From Castor canadensis (Eukaryota; Chordata; Mammalia; Rodentia; Castoridae), in the NCBI RefSeq assembly GCF_047511655.1, contig NC_133387.1:25228353-25292352 (forward strand): 64,000 nucleotides of DNA. Reading direction: 5' to 3'. The translations under genes were made by a program, and so were the position numbers. Positions 1 through 36,200 of this stretch are shown piece after piece. Numbering within the stretch: the stretch's first letter is position 1; every line of letters begins with the position of its first letter. Under the pieces are notes generated by a model. It was given only the letters and a program-made list of their open reading frames with translations, made no database searches and was not told the origin of the DNA.

Positions 1-161
1 CCTTAACATAAAAAAGTAAAGGTATAAAAATAGCTTTAGAATCAGAGGTAGAATTAGAAATTGTTTATCCTTACCCCCTCAATTTGCGGATAAGGACACT
101 GAGATCCAAAGAAAGCAAATAAATTACCTAGGGTAATTCTGAGAATTTTAAGAATCCCTTG

Positions 162-346
162 CCAGGCCCTGATGACTCACATCTGTAATCCGAGCTACTC
201 ATGAGGCAGAGATCAGAAGGATCATGGTTTGAAGCCTGACCCTATCTTGCAAATACCCAACACAAAAAGGACTGGCAGAGTGGCTCAAGAAGTGAGAGTG
301 CCTGCCAAGCAAGGCCCTGAGTTCAGACCCCAGTACCACCAAAGAG
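162..346 (+). mobile_element. Dimeric B1/ID-like SINE
   Basis: The left arm begins GCCAGGCCCTGATGACTCAC and the right arm begins at about 272 (GGACTGGCAGAGTGGCTCAA). It ends CCCCAGTACCACCAAA. The link between the arms is shortened. Confidence 0.8.
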
Positions 347-431
347 ATAAAAAGAATCTCTGAACTTGTTAATGGTATTATGTCATTAAGTTTAATGTGT
401 TTCCTGTGCTTTTTTGTTTGTTTGTTTGTTT

Positions 432-634
432 TTGTTTTTTTGGGTGGACGGTTTTGCACTTGCAAAGCAGGAGCTCTACCACTTGACCCTTACTTCCAGT
501 CCATTTTACTCTTGATTATTTTGGAGGTGCAGTCTGACAAACTATATGCAGGAGCTGGCCTTGAGCCTTGATCCTCCTGAACTCAGCCTCCTAAGTAGGT
601 AGGATTACAGTCGTGAGCCACTGATGCCCGGCTC
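432..634 (-). mobile_element. Dimeric SINE, inverted
   Basis: It starts with a T-rich tail and the inverted right arm (TTTTGCACTTGCAAAGCAGG) and ends with GTGAGCCACTGATGCCCGGC, the inverted 5' end of the left arm. Confidence 0.8.
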
Positions 635-1233
635 CTGTGCATATTTTGATTATCACCATTTTACTTGATTTTATTTTACAGATGATCTGGTTTTAATCAT
701 CAAAACATACTTGCCATAATGTGTTCTTTTTTCTCATTTCTATACATAGAGCATATGATAGGCATGCTCACTTTATAACTGAGCCACTGTCTATTCAATA
801 AACCATTCTAAAATGTTTTCAAAATTCTTGCTTTCTAATTCTTAGATTTCTTCATTTATATTATCTGCCTTAACATTTGGTTTTCGTTTCTGAGGCACTT
901 TTTCACAAAGAAGCAAAAATTGTCTGCTTTAACTTAATATCTTCAGTTCATGTCCAGTAAGCAGCAAAGTTAGGTTGAAACTGTAGACTTACCGTCTAGT
1001 ACCATTTTATAGTGTCTCATTCATACTTGTATATCAGCAGTAAAAACTTGCTGTATGTTCAAAATGTCAAAATCACAAATACTCCATTTTGAGAACCACT
1101 AAAGAACACTATTAGAATTCTAGGTCTTCTGAGTGTCTTAACAAGACTTGAGGCTTTGGGGGAAGGGTTAGGCTGAGCTAGGTTGTTGCATTGTGTTTGT
1201 TATTAGACTAGAAATAGAGATAATGATTATAAA

Positions 1234-1450
1234 TGGCCAGGCACTGGTGGTTTATGCCTGTAATCCTAGCTACTCAGGAGGCAGAGATCAGGAGGTTTGC
1301 AGTTCAAAGCCAGCCCTGGGCAAACAGTTCATGAGACACTATCTCAAAAAAACGCATCACAAAAAAAGGGCTGGCAGAATGGCTCAAGTGGTAGAGTACC
1401 TGTCTAGCAAGCATGAGGCCCTGAGTTCAGACTCCCAGTACTACTGCAAT
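1234..1450 (+). mobile_element. Full dimeric SINE
   Basis: One of the most complete copies: left arm from GCCAGGCACTGGTGG, linker CATCACAAAAAAAGG, right arm to CTGAGTTCAGACTCCCAGTA. Confidence 0.85.
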
Positions 1451-2012
1451 CAATCACTCAATAAACAAACAATAGTAGTTATGAATGAGGTTTTTTTTTT
1501 TTTTTTTTTTTTGTGCTGGGTGGGGGTACAGAGATTCTTACAGTGTATCAAATATATCATACTTGAATTTACCCCTTCCACTGCTCTTCTCTATCTGCTC
1601 TAAATGAGCTTTAAGACATTATTCTTTTGATTCCTTCAATTTTTTTTTTTATGGCTTGCTTAAAGTACTCATAAAATGTTTTTAAACTCTTTCATAGGGC
1701 TTCCTGTAGAAAAACATTCTGAATTTTTTAAAGGAAGGTAAAAAGATGAATTTATTCTGTAGAAATTCACCTTTGCAGTCAGTTTTCTTGGAGTACTTAG
1801 GTTTGATAAAATAAAAATTTAGTAAAAAAATGTAGTGAATTTATTTAGAAGATTCATTTATATGTTTTAAAGACCTTTTGTGACTTAGAATCAAATATAA
1901 AAGTGTCAGCTTTAGATAGTATCCTGGTTAATGTAAGCTGTTTTACCAAGTGATTCATCTCTCCGAGCTTTGCATTCTTTCATACATTGCCATATTCTTA
2001 AATAGATGGCCA

Positions 2013-2402
2013 TATTTATTTTTTGGAAGTGCTAGGATTTGAACTCAGTGCCTCACACTTGCTAGGCAGATGCTGTACCTCTTGAGCCATTCTGCTAGCC
2101 CTAGATGACCATGTAAATCAGTGGTTTTGAAATTGCTCCATGAATCCACAGGGTTAAAAAAAACAGTTTGCTACTATGAGGGAAGACATGGAAAATGAAG
2201 ATGAAATAGATAGACTTAAGGCCTCCCAGTACTGAGATCCCCAAACTAGGGATCAACTCTAGTTCTGCCCCCCTACCCCACGCCCCAGGGGGTGGGGTGG
2301 GGTAGGGAGTTATTTTGCTTTGATTTTGCAGTCCTGGAGTTTGAACTCAGGGCCTAGTGCTTGCTAGGTAGACCATTACCACTTGTACAACACCACCAGC
2401 TC
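2013..2402 (-). mobile_element. Two inverted ID-like right arms (2013-2102 and 2325-2402)
   Basis: Both read GGATTTGAACTCAG or AGTTTGAACTCAGGGCC toward an inverted A-box end (GAGCCATTCTGCTAGCC). They lack the B1-like arm and are separated by 220 nt of unique sequence. Confidence 0.7.
2272..2306. repeat. C-rich/G-rich hairpin and G-quadruplex candidate
   Basis: CTACCCCACGCCCC is followed after three bases by GGGGTGGGGTGGGGTAG, an imperfect inverted repeat. The 3' half alone has four runs of three or more G. It lies in the TNPO3 intron about 240 nt before an exon. Confidence 0.6.
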
Positions 2403-2508
2403 CCAGTTTTGTTTTTTATATTGGGAGTTTTTAGAATATTTCATTTTAAAGAGTTCTTTTAACTTAAAAAATATGTAAACCTCTGCTCTAACTAGAAGTT
2501 TTCCTTGA

Positions 2509-28805
<26,297 letters not shown>

Positions 28806-29629
28806 GTGAGTGATAATGTACTTCCAGCCCTTCCCCAGCTGTCCAGGAAGCTTGGGTGGATATATGTTTTGTATCCATCATGGGACTTAGAGTCAGGGAA
28901 GTACTTACAGTTTAAATGTATTGCGCAGCTGGGATGTGTAGGACCCTTTTTCTTGGGCCAAGGCAGCCAGATAATTATCAGTGTATTTGGATGTAATTTC
29001 TACAACCATAATAAAGTAACTATTACAGAATGCTTCAAGAGACATTCCTTCCTTCTTCCTCTTACAAACACTTCTAAAACAAGGATGTACTTCACCTGGC
29101 TACTTCGGTGAAAACAAAATTAACCCACAGTTGACCACAATACATGGCACCAGTCTCCTAAGACTGATTTAATCAGCAAGGAGCTTATTTTTACCACTTT
29201 ATTATTTAAATACACAAATGCCAGATTTTGACGAGGGCAGCAAGTACAGGAAAGGAGTAGCCTCTTTGGCTCCTCCTGATGGTCAGTTTTTTCCATGTGC
29301 TGCTTGTCTCTGGATTCTTAGGCAAAGCATGAAGCTTAGCTGGAGAAAGAAAGGACTGGGTAGCAGAAGAAAAGCAATGCTCCTAAGCCTACCCTTTGAC
29401 ATATTAACTTGAACTTAACTCTCTAATGAGCCAATACTATTTGAATCTACCACTCACTGGTAGTTTCCATGATAAATGCATTAATAAATCAAGGTGATGG
29501 TCAGCAGTGCCTTCCGCACCCAAAATTATTATTTCTAAAGTTTGGATATTTAATGAGTAATAATTTCATTTGGGATCATTGCATGTAACAGCTGAAGGTG
29601 TTCATAGTTTACGTTCATTTACCCTTACT

Positions 29630-29830
29630 TGCTATCGGTTACCACTCTACGTGCTTTATATGATTAAGAGAATTCTCATAAAGTTCTCTAGGGCAATTAC
29701 TAGTGTGCTCATTTTACAAATAAGGAAAATGAAGTTCAAAGATGTTTAACAATTTGCCTGATGTTACAGTTAGGAGCTGGGGAGCCAGAATTCAAGTGTA
29801 GACATTATGGTACCAGTACTCTTTCCAAAG
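29630..29830 (+). mobile_element. MIR-like ancient SINE
   Basis: CTACGTGCTTTATATGATTA, CATTTTACAAATAAGGAAAA, AACAATTTGCCTGATGTTAC and GTTAGGAGCTGGGGAGCCAG follow MIR consensus order. Confidence 0.7.
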
Positions 29831-30119
29831 AATCTAAGTTGATGGTCTTTTTAATTCTTGTTGGTAGGCAAAGCTTTCTTTCAAAACAAAACCTGGCATG
29901 ACACCCCAATTTTTAGCAAGCCAAAATGGAGCTTTTCTGGTTGGTTTGGAACAGGAGGCCTGGACCTACTGGCTCACTCCTGACCCCCACATGTCATTAC
30001 TAGTTTCGGCAGTCCGCTCAGCACTGGAGATGCACTGAGGCAATTGTTTCGTTAAAGTAGTTGTTCCCTTGGACTCACAAATTTTTAAAACAAAGTTTTT
30101 TTTGGTTTTTTTTGTTTTT

Positions 30120-30290
30120 TTTGAAAGAACTGGGAGGTTTGAACTCAGGGGCCTTGCACTTGTTAGGTAGGCACTCTACCACTTGACCCATGTCTCCAGC
30201 CTGTTTGATTGGTTCTGTTTTGCTACTGGGGTTTGAACTCAGGGCTTACTAGGCAGGTGCTCTACCACTTGAGCCATTTCACCAGCCTCT
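30120..30290 (-). mobile_element. Two tandem inverted ID-like SINE arms
   Basis: GGTTTGAACTCAGGGGCCTT to CATGTCTCCAGCC, then GGGGTTTGAACTCAGGGCTT to GAGCCATTTCACCAGCC, same orientation. Confidence 0.8.
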
Positions 30291-30786
30291 GTTTGTTTTT
30301 TAACTGAGTTCTCATGGCAGAGTCTACAGTGAGGCGGCTGTGCAAGTGTAGAAAGCTCTGCCTTAAGGCTGGTGCTACAACATGCTCACTCTGTTCTGGC
30401 CAGTTACTGACCACCTTCTCTCTTTTGTCAGGAATGTCTTTTTTAATTAGAAGACAAGAAGAAAACAAAACCCAGACTGTGTCCCACAATCAGAAACCTC
30501 CGTTGTGGCAGAGGGGCCTTCACTGCCACCAGGGCGTCTCGCCAGACAGGAGAAGACTCCAGCCTTCTGAGGCATCCTGAGGAGTTCCTGTTTGGGGTGT
30601 GAGGGAAAATCAGCGCGGTTTTAAAAAGATGGCTGCAGCTTGTCCAGCATGGTGGGAGGGGAGCTGGTTTCCTGGTGAACTTGTTTCTAAAAGGAAAAAT
30701 AATTTTAAGGAAAACTAAAATGAAACCAGAACTGAAGCATTCGCCTGGTAGCACACATACACCAATGTGCAATGCACATACAGAAA

Positions 30787-30792
30787 AATAAA
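30787..30792 (+). terminator. TNPO3: Possible proximal TNPO3 poly(A) signal AATAAA
   Basis: AATAAA sits 356 nt into the terminal exon, followed by AGAACTTTCTGTG. There is no strong GT-rich element close by, so its use is uncertain. Confidence 0.4.
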
Positions 30793-31490
30793 AGAACTTT
30801 CTGTGAAACAAGCATTCCCTAAGGAAAATGGGATTCAAATGAATTAAATAGCTACAATTGGAAGTAACGTTTCAGGGTCATCTTTTAAGGTTTTCTGTTT
30901 TGTCCTCTTCCACTCTCCCTTTCCCTCTTTTTAACACAACTGAATAGAAATCCCCTCCCCCCCAACTCTCTCTTCCCACCTTTAGAGTTATTCAGACAAG
31001 GAGCCTATTCTGCTTTGTGTCATGGTCACATCAGTGATTCTCAGGACTGGCCACTGTCAAAACTCATATTCATGTACAACTCAGCCCTGACCTCTTCAGT
31101 CTGTAAATCTACTTCTAATCCATATGAAGTTATTGTCAATCTTGGGGAGAACAGCCAAAATTGGGGTGGGTGGGGAAGGATATAAATGTGCATTCTAGGT
31201 TTTTTAAGCCTTTTTTTTTTTCTTAGTGAATTATTCATCCACAGACAGAGGGAGAAAAAAAAAAGGGTGGGGGGATAGAATAAAAGTGTTTCCAAGGCTG
31301 ATTGTATTTTACTAAAAAGTGTGGAAATTAATTGACTTATGGAGGGGGTGGGAGTAAGGCCAAAGAGGGAAAGTCCAAAACAGAATTTTATGTTTTGAAG
31401 GAGTGCAGTTCTGCACAGCCATTAGGTACAAGGGAACTGTTCTGTCTGGTGGTGTAGCCATCTCAAGAAAAATCAGCAAAAAAAGGAAAA

Positions 31491-31496
31491 AATAAA
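31491..31496 (+). terminator. TNPO3: Likely main TNPO3 poly(A) signal AATAAA
   Basis: A canonical hexamer, about 1.06 kb into the terminal exon, followed within 30-50 nt by a T/GT-rich stretch. The resulting UTR length agrees with the roughly 1.1-1.2 kb I recall for human TNPO3. Confidence 0.75.
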
Positions 31497-31639
31497 CAAA
31501 TTTTTAAAATTTAACCCGTCTTTCTTTTTGTTTCTGTTCACTGTTTCATACCTCTGAAATGGTTCATCTAGACCAGTTAAGTGAGCCGCTTTAGTTGGTA
31601 CCTAGTAGACATATGAGTATGGGGCTTTTTGGTTTTTTT

Positions 31640-31730
31640 TGCTTTTTTTCTTGGGGTACTGTGGATTGAACCCAGGACTTTGCACATGTTAGACAAGTGC
31701 TCTCCCACTGAGCGACATCCCAATCCCTGG
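31640..31730 (-). mobile_element. Inverted ID-like SINE
   Basis: GTGGATTGAACCCAGGACTT to CACTGAGCGACATCCCAATC, the ID rather than the GGTGGAGTGG form. Confidence 0.8.
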
Positions 31731-32519
31731 GTATGGAGTGTCCTATGCCACAGACCCTTTGGGGAATTGTTTGTTCTACATCCTTTTCTAGTTCACCCTA
31801 AAGCTCCTCGTGTTGCATTCACCCTCCCATGCTGCCTCAGGGAACAAGCAGGTCTCCTTGGTGGCAAACACATGTGTGCCACCAGGGTAGATTGTTCCCT
31901 GAGGACAGAGTTCCTAGTCTTTATATATATTTACACACATACATAATCTTAATTCAAGTACAAATAACAAATATTTAAGGTATGTAATTTGATGATCCTT
32001 GACACATTAAGATGGTAGACATTTTTTATTCCCCAAGGTTGCCTTGAGCCCCTAAGTGCTATCCCTCCCTCTTAAACCACTGGTCTGCTTTCTGCCATTG
32101 TAGATTAGCTTGCATTCTTGAGTTTCATGTAAATGGGATCAAGCTATATGTTGTAGTAACTGGGCTTGAACTAGTAACCCTGACTTCTGAGCAGAACAGT
32201 AGTTGTAGTTGATGAAACGCTTTCTGGTATAACCTCTGTGGTACTCAGGGTTTTACTCTCTAAGGAGGCATTAGAAGGACAGCAAAAAACTTGAACTCTG
32301 AAAAGTGGAATGAAATTACCAGATCCTGGAGTTAGTACATTGCCCCAGCCATCCTCATGTTCTGATTAAACAATAAAACCTCTAAGCCTAATCCAGCCTA
32401 GGTCCCTGAAATAACCAGTTGGGTTTGCTGTGCTTAAGGAATTTTTCAAAACAGTTATCTGGGGCTGCAAAACATGGAAGTCTTAGTTTGAGAAACAACA
32501 TGGCGAATGCATATCTTAC

Positions 32520-32610
32520 TGTTTTGGCAGTACTGGGGTTTGAGCTCAGGGCTTCGCGCTTGAAAAGCAGGTGCTCTTCTGGCTTGAGCCACACCTCCAG
32601 TCTATTTTTA
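32520..32610 (-). mobile_element. Inverted right-arm SINE monomer
   Basis: GGGGTTTGAGCTCAGGGCTT to GAGCCACACCTCCAGTC. Confidence 0.8.
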
Positions 32611-33009
32611 TTTTATTTTTAAGAGTAAGAAATACAAATAGAAACCCAAGAAAGGTTCCTGGACTGCCAGTGGTACTGAAGAAGTCAGTTCACCAGGGGT
32701 CACATAGTGATAATGGTTCTTCCAAGCCTCCATAATTCATTCACTCTTAGTCTTTCTGCTCCACCAGGCATGAAGGAGTGCAGCTCAAATGCCTTCAGGA
32801 AAAGGGCAAGTAATGGAAAGGACCTTAGTGAACTGGGGAGAGAACTCTCCATCCACCTAAATCAGCTGATGATTGCCAGTGGGGAATGTAAGAAATGTTT
32901 CCTTATTTGCCAGTTGTTTAAGAGAAGCTGGCAGTCGAATTCATGGCCTCTAAACTTAAAAGCATTGCCAACTAAACTATACAGGCCAATGGGAAGAAAA
33001 ATTGTAAAT

Positions 33010-33090
33010 GTTTTGAAAACACCTGGAGGTGTGGCTCCAATGACTGCATGCTAGCAAGCTCAAAGCCCTGAGTTCAAACTCCAATAGTGC
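33010..33090 (+). mobile_element. ID-like SINE, diverged
   Basis: GGAGGTGTGGCTCCAATGAC to TTCAAACTCCAATAGTGCC with an (AAT)n tail. Confidence 0.7.
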
Positions 33091-33269
33091 CAAAAATAAT
33101 AATGATTAAAAACAGACTAAACACGAACCGTACATAAGCACTGTGGTCTAGTTGGCAAAGTTACTTAAAGGGACTCAGGTTAACAATTCTGAAACCATTG
33201 CAAATGTGCTCAGCCAGATGGCCAAAGTCAACATCAGCAGTGATCAATTGTGTTGATACTGTTTTGGGT

Positions 33270-33470
33270 TTGTGGTTTTCTTCTTTGTGGTGCTGGGGAT
33301 CAAACTCAGGACCTGTCACATGTCAGGCAAGTGCTCCACCACTGAGCTATACCCTCCAGCCTGTGTACTTTTAATAATTGACTTTTATTTTTGGTGGTAC
33401 TGGGGTTTGAACTCAGGGCCTCACACTTGCAAGCAGGTGCTCCAACACCTGAGCAACTCCACCAGCCTAT
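33270..33470 (-). mobile_element. Two tandem inverted ID-like SINEs of different subtypes
   Basis: The first reads GGGGATCAAACTCAGGACCT to TGAGCTATACCCTCCAGCC. The second reads GGGGTTTGAACTCAGGGCCT to GAGCAACTCCACCAGCC. Confidence 0.8.
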
Positions 33471-33879
33471 GTGTACTCTCGATTGATAAAGCATGAGTGG
33501 CACTTCACCTATGTGGTCCTCCTTAAAAAAAAAAAAACAATGAAGAACACATCAAATAAACTAAAATTGAGGGAGATTCTGGAAAATGCCTGATGAGTAC
33601 CCAGAACCATCAATAGCAAAAATTGATGTTGAAATTACCAGACCAGAAGAGGTGAAGGAGATGTATTAAGAAATGTATTATCTTGGATGAGATCCCTGGA
33701 ACAAATAAAGGTTGTTAAAAACTAACGACATCTGAGTCAAATATGGTATTTAGTTAATAATTATGTATCCGTACTGTTTCATTAGTTGTGATACCATAGT
33801 AATGTAAAATAGCAATTGGGAAAATGGGAATACAAGAACTCTTCCTATCTTAGCAACTTCTCCATGAATCTGAAAGTAT

Positions 33880-34085
33880 ACTTTTTTTGTGAGTGACAGT
33901 GCCTCACTGTGTAGTTCAGACTGTCCTTGAACTTTGGATCCTCCTTCCTCAGCGTCACAAGTGCTAGGAAATTTTTATATGCTGTTCTACCAGACCTTTT
34001 CATTTTTTCCCCATACTGGGGTTTGATCTCAGAACCTTGCACTTCCTAGGCAGGCACTCTGCCACTTGAGCCACGCCACTGTCCC
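33880..34085 (-). mobile_element. Inverted B1-like half followed by an inverted ID-like half
   Basis: GTGCCTCACTGTGTAGTTCA to CGTCACAAGTGCTAGG, then GGGGTTTGATCTCAGAACCT to GAGCCACGCCACTGTCCC. The halves are in the reverse of the usual inverted-dimer order, so they look like independent insertions. Confidence 0.65.
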
Positions 34086-34309
34086 AGACCCTTTGATATG
34101 CCATCTGGCCTTCTTCCCCAGCACCTGCCCTCTGGCTGGGTCCACTCAGGAGGGCCTGCCTTCCAGCAGCAAGTCAGCTGGGCCTTCACACATATTCACC
34201 CAGCTGGTTTTGCTTCCAGGAAAAAGCAGGCTGATGCAAATGTGGAATTTTAAATGTGTGCAGTCTAAAACCTGTCTAAATCAACTTTACAATAAGAAAT
34301 GTTGAGAAA

Positions 34310-34400
34310 GGACAGGTGATTCAAGTGGTAGAGCACCTGCTTTGCAAGCTTGAAGCCCTGAGTTCAAACCCCAGTCCTAACCCACTCCCCCCCTCCCAAA
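34310..34400 (+). mobile_element. ID-like SINE monomer
   Basis: GGACAGGTGATTCAAGTGGT to CAAACCCCAGTCCTAACC. Confidence 0.8.
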
Positions 34401-34779
34401 AAAGGGGGATGAAGAAATGGTAAAAGGAAATGACTGGGATTCTAACTAAATTTGGGATCATTATTATGTTATCTTCATGTATATTCATGTGCTATTAAAT
34501 ACATTAGGGCATTGCCTGCAAATTGTAGCTCATTGTTTGAATTGGGCTCTGTGTAATTTTCTGGCCTGAACAGTTTGCTCTTGTCTTACCTTATTTATGG
34601 AAGATTTTAAACATTTATGAAAACAGAGAGAATGATATGAAATCCCCTGTAGCAGTTTCACCCACTATCAATTCGTAGCCTTTCCCATCTAAACTCTATC
34701 CATACTCCCACCCTGAGATTATTTTTAAGCAAATACTAATATATAAATATACAGCATGTGTCTTTAAAAGATAATCTTT

Positions 34780-34860
34780 TGTGGTGCTGGGAATCGAACC
34801 CAGGTCCTCATGAATACTAAAAATATACTCTACTACTGACCTACATCCCCAGCCCCTGAA
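34780..34860 (-). mobile_element. Inverted ID SINE
   Basis: GCTGGGAATCGAACCCAGGT to CTACATCCCCAGCCCC, close to the ID/BC1-type consensus. Confidence 0.8.
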
Positions 34861-35244
34861 GAAAGTTTTAGCAAATTTTGAGTGTTTATAAAATTTAAGA
34901 CAACTGAAATTTTATTCCCTTCCAATTTGATGAAACAGCATTGTTTCTGATTGCATCTCTGTTAACATATTTTGTCCCCTACACTTACTACAAATTGTTG
35001 TTTAGATCTAGACTCTGGCTTCCAGAAGCTTGATTGGATTTAGGTTTTGGGCGAGAGGACAAATAAGTACGCGCTGTTGTTAGACACTGGTAAAACCTCC
35101 ACAGCCCCACCAACATAGCATTTTGTCAGTTGGATTTTTGCCAACCTGATAGGTATGAAACAGAATCTTAGTGCCATTTCTTCTTACGAGCAAAGCTGGG
35201 CAGCTTTTTATATGGTCAAGAGGCCTGTGCAGATTAAAAAAAAC

Positions 35245-35330
35245 AAGAATGGAGATGTAGCTCAGTGGTACATTGTTTTGTGTGTGTGAGGCCCTGGGTT
35301 GGATCTCCAGCACTGTCAAAACAGTAAAAA
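35245..35330 (+). mobile_element. ID SINE just beyond the IRF5 poly(A) site
   Basis: GGAGATGTAGCTCAGTGGTA to GGTTGGATCTCCAGCACTGT, then AAAATAAAATAAA. It lies 70-150 nt beyond the inferred IRF5 cleavage site. Confidence 0.75.
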
Positions 35331-35379
35331 TAAAATAAAAAAATCAATGAAATGATTCCCTGGAAAAAGTAAAGAAACA

Positions 35380-35951
35380 ACTGAGTCCACTTTTAACATT
35401 TATTACTCAAAAAATACATAAAATTCTTTCTATCTCAGGTTCTACAACTCTGAAGGGGAGCGGGAGCAGCTGCCAGCCCTAAGTGTCTGTTGATATCTAA
35501 AGGCTCAGATCCATCTCAGGAGGAAGAAAGATGAAGAAGCAAGGCACAAACTAAGGAACCCCTCAATCAGGCCCATGCCCTGCAGAAGCCCTGCTGTGGG
35601 CTACCTGGTCCACAACACTCCTTGACTCTTTGCTAGAGGAAATAGGGCAACCGTAAGTGTGGGCCACCCTGGGGCAGTTTGCCTTGTGTAACTAGGTCCC
35701 CTCCTTCCTTGCTCCCTGGGGCTGCTGACTGAGTTTCACTAGAGGCAGGAAGAGCAGAGCAAGCCCAGAAAGACAAAGCCCTCAAAGAAAAGATTTTTCA
35801 GGGAAAGCCTGCCATTTAGGCCTCTTTTCTCTGTTCTCAGTCCAAATCCACTTCCAGGAAACTCAGAGCCAACCTGTAGCCAGCCAGGCCTGCTGGGGCC
35901 ACCCCATTACCATATCTGTCCATACTGCTACCCAGGAATGCCTAGACCTCG
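35380..35951 (-). other. IRF5: IRF5 3' UTR (short form; end inferred)
   Basis: About 570 nt from the stop to the inferred cleavage just past AATAAA (35404-35399). It is unique sequence and free of SINEs. Confidence 0.8.
35399..35404 (-). terminator. IRF5: IRF5 proximal poly(A) signal AATAAA
   Basis: A canonical hexamer on the minus strand 548 nt after the stop. It is followed by T-rich TTGTTTCTTTACTTTTTCC, a good downstream element. Confidence 0.85.
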
Positions 35952-36200
35952 TTATTGCATGCCAACTGGGTGCATAGGCCAGGGCCCCTGGCCAGCAGCA
36001 AGGCCTGCCACAGGAGGGGCCAGGGCCACAGGGGGCTGCAGCCGCTGCTGAGACTGCCAGATATGATGGAGCTCTTTGAACTGTTCCACCATGTGGTCTT
36101 TAAGGTCTGGGTTTGAGATCTGCAGCCGGATGCTGTCAGCTGACCAAGAAAGCTCCCCTGAGAACATCTCCAGCAGCAACCGAGCTGCAACGGGCACCAC
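35952..36200 (-). CDS. IRF5: IRF5 last coding exon, residues V420-Q501, stop TAA
   Basis: Acceptor TTTGCCCTCCAG. It reads [35 protein letters not shown]..., and ends ...[11 protein letters not shown]. The serines at 433, 437, 439, 442 and 448 correspond to the human phospho-activation cluster targeted by IKK-beta/TBK1. Stop TAA at 35952-35954. Confidence 0.96.
   Translation of the reverse strand: MVPVAARLLLEMFSGELSWSADSIRLQISNPDLKDHMVEQFKELHHIWQSQQRLQPPVALAPPVAGLAAGQGPWPMHPVGMQ

Larger units (their letters stand above)
28806..30431 (+). other. TNPO3: Intron inside the TNPO3 3' UTR, 1.6 kb
   Basis: Donor GTGAGTGA at 28806 and acceptor TTTTGTCAG ending 30431. It contains a MIR-like relic at about 29630-29830 (TCATTTTACAAATAAGGAAA) and two tandem inverted ID-like SINEs at 30120-30205 and 30215-30290. 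The latter end 140 nt before the acceptor. Confidence 0.85.
30432..31515 (+). other. TNPO3: TNPO3 terminal exon, 3' UTR only (end approximate)
   Basis: The acceptor CTCTCTTTTGTCAG ends at 30431 and the exon opens GAATGTCTTTTTTAATTAG. The roughly 1.1 kb body is nearly free of SINEs, in contrast with the flanking introns. A canonical AATAAA lies at 31491-31496, followed by T-rich sequence (TCTTTCTTTTTGTTTCTG), so cleavage near 31510-31520 is inferred. An earlier AATAAA at 30787-30792 could give a short form. Confidence 0.85.
31516..35380. other. Gap between the convergent 3' ends of TNPO3 and IRF5
   Basis: About 3.9 kb without a recognisable gene. It contains SINEs at 31640-31730 (-), 32520-32610 (-), 33010-33090 (+), 33270-33365 (-), 33385-33470 (-), 33880-33990 (-), 34005-34085 (-), 34310-34400 (+), 34780-34860 (-) and 35245-35330 (+). 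Two stretches of old LINE-like sequence lie near 31930-32170 and 34540-34760. Confidence 0.8.
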
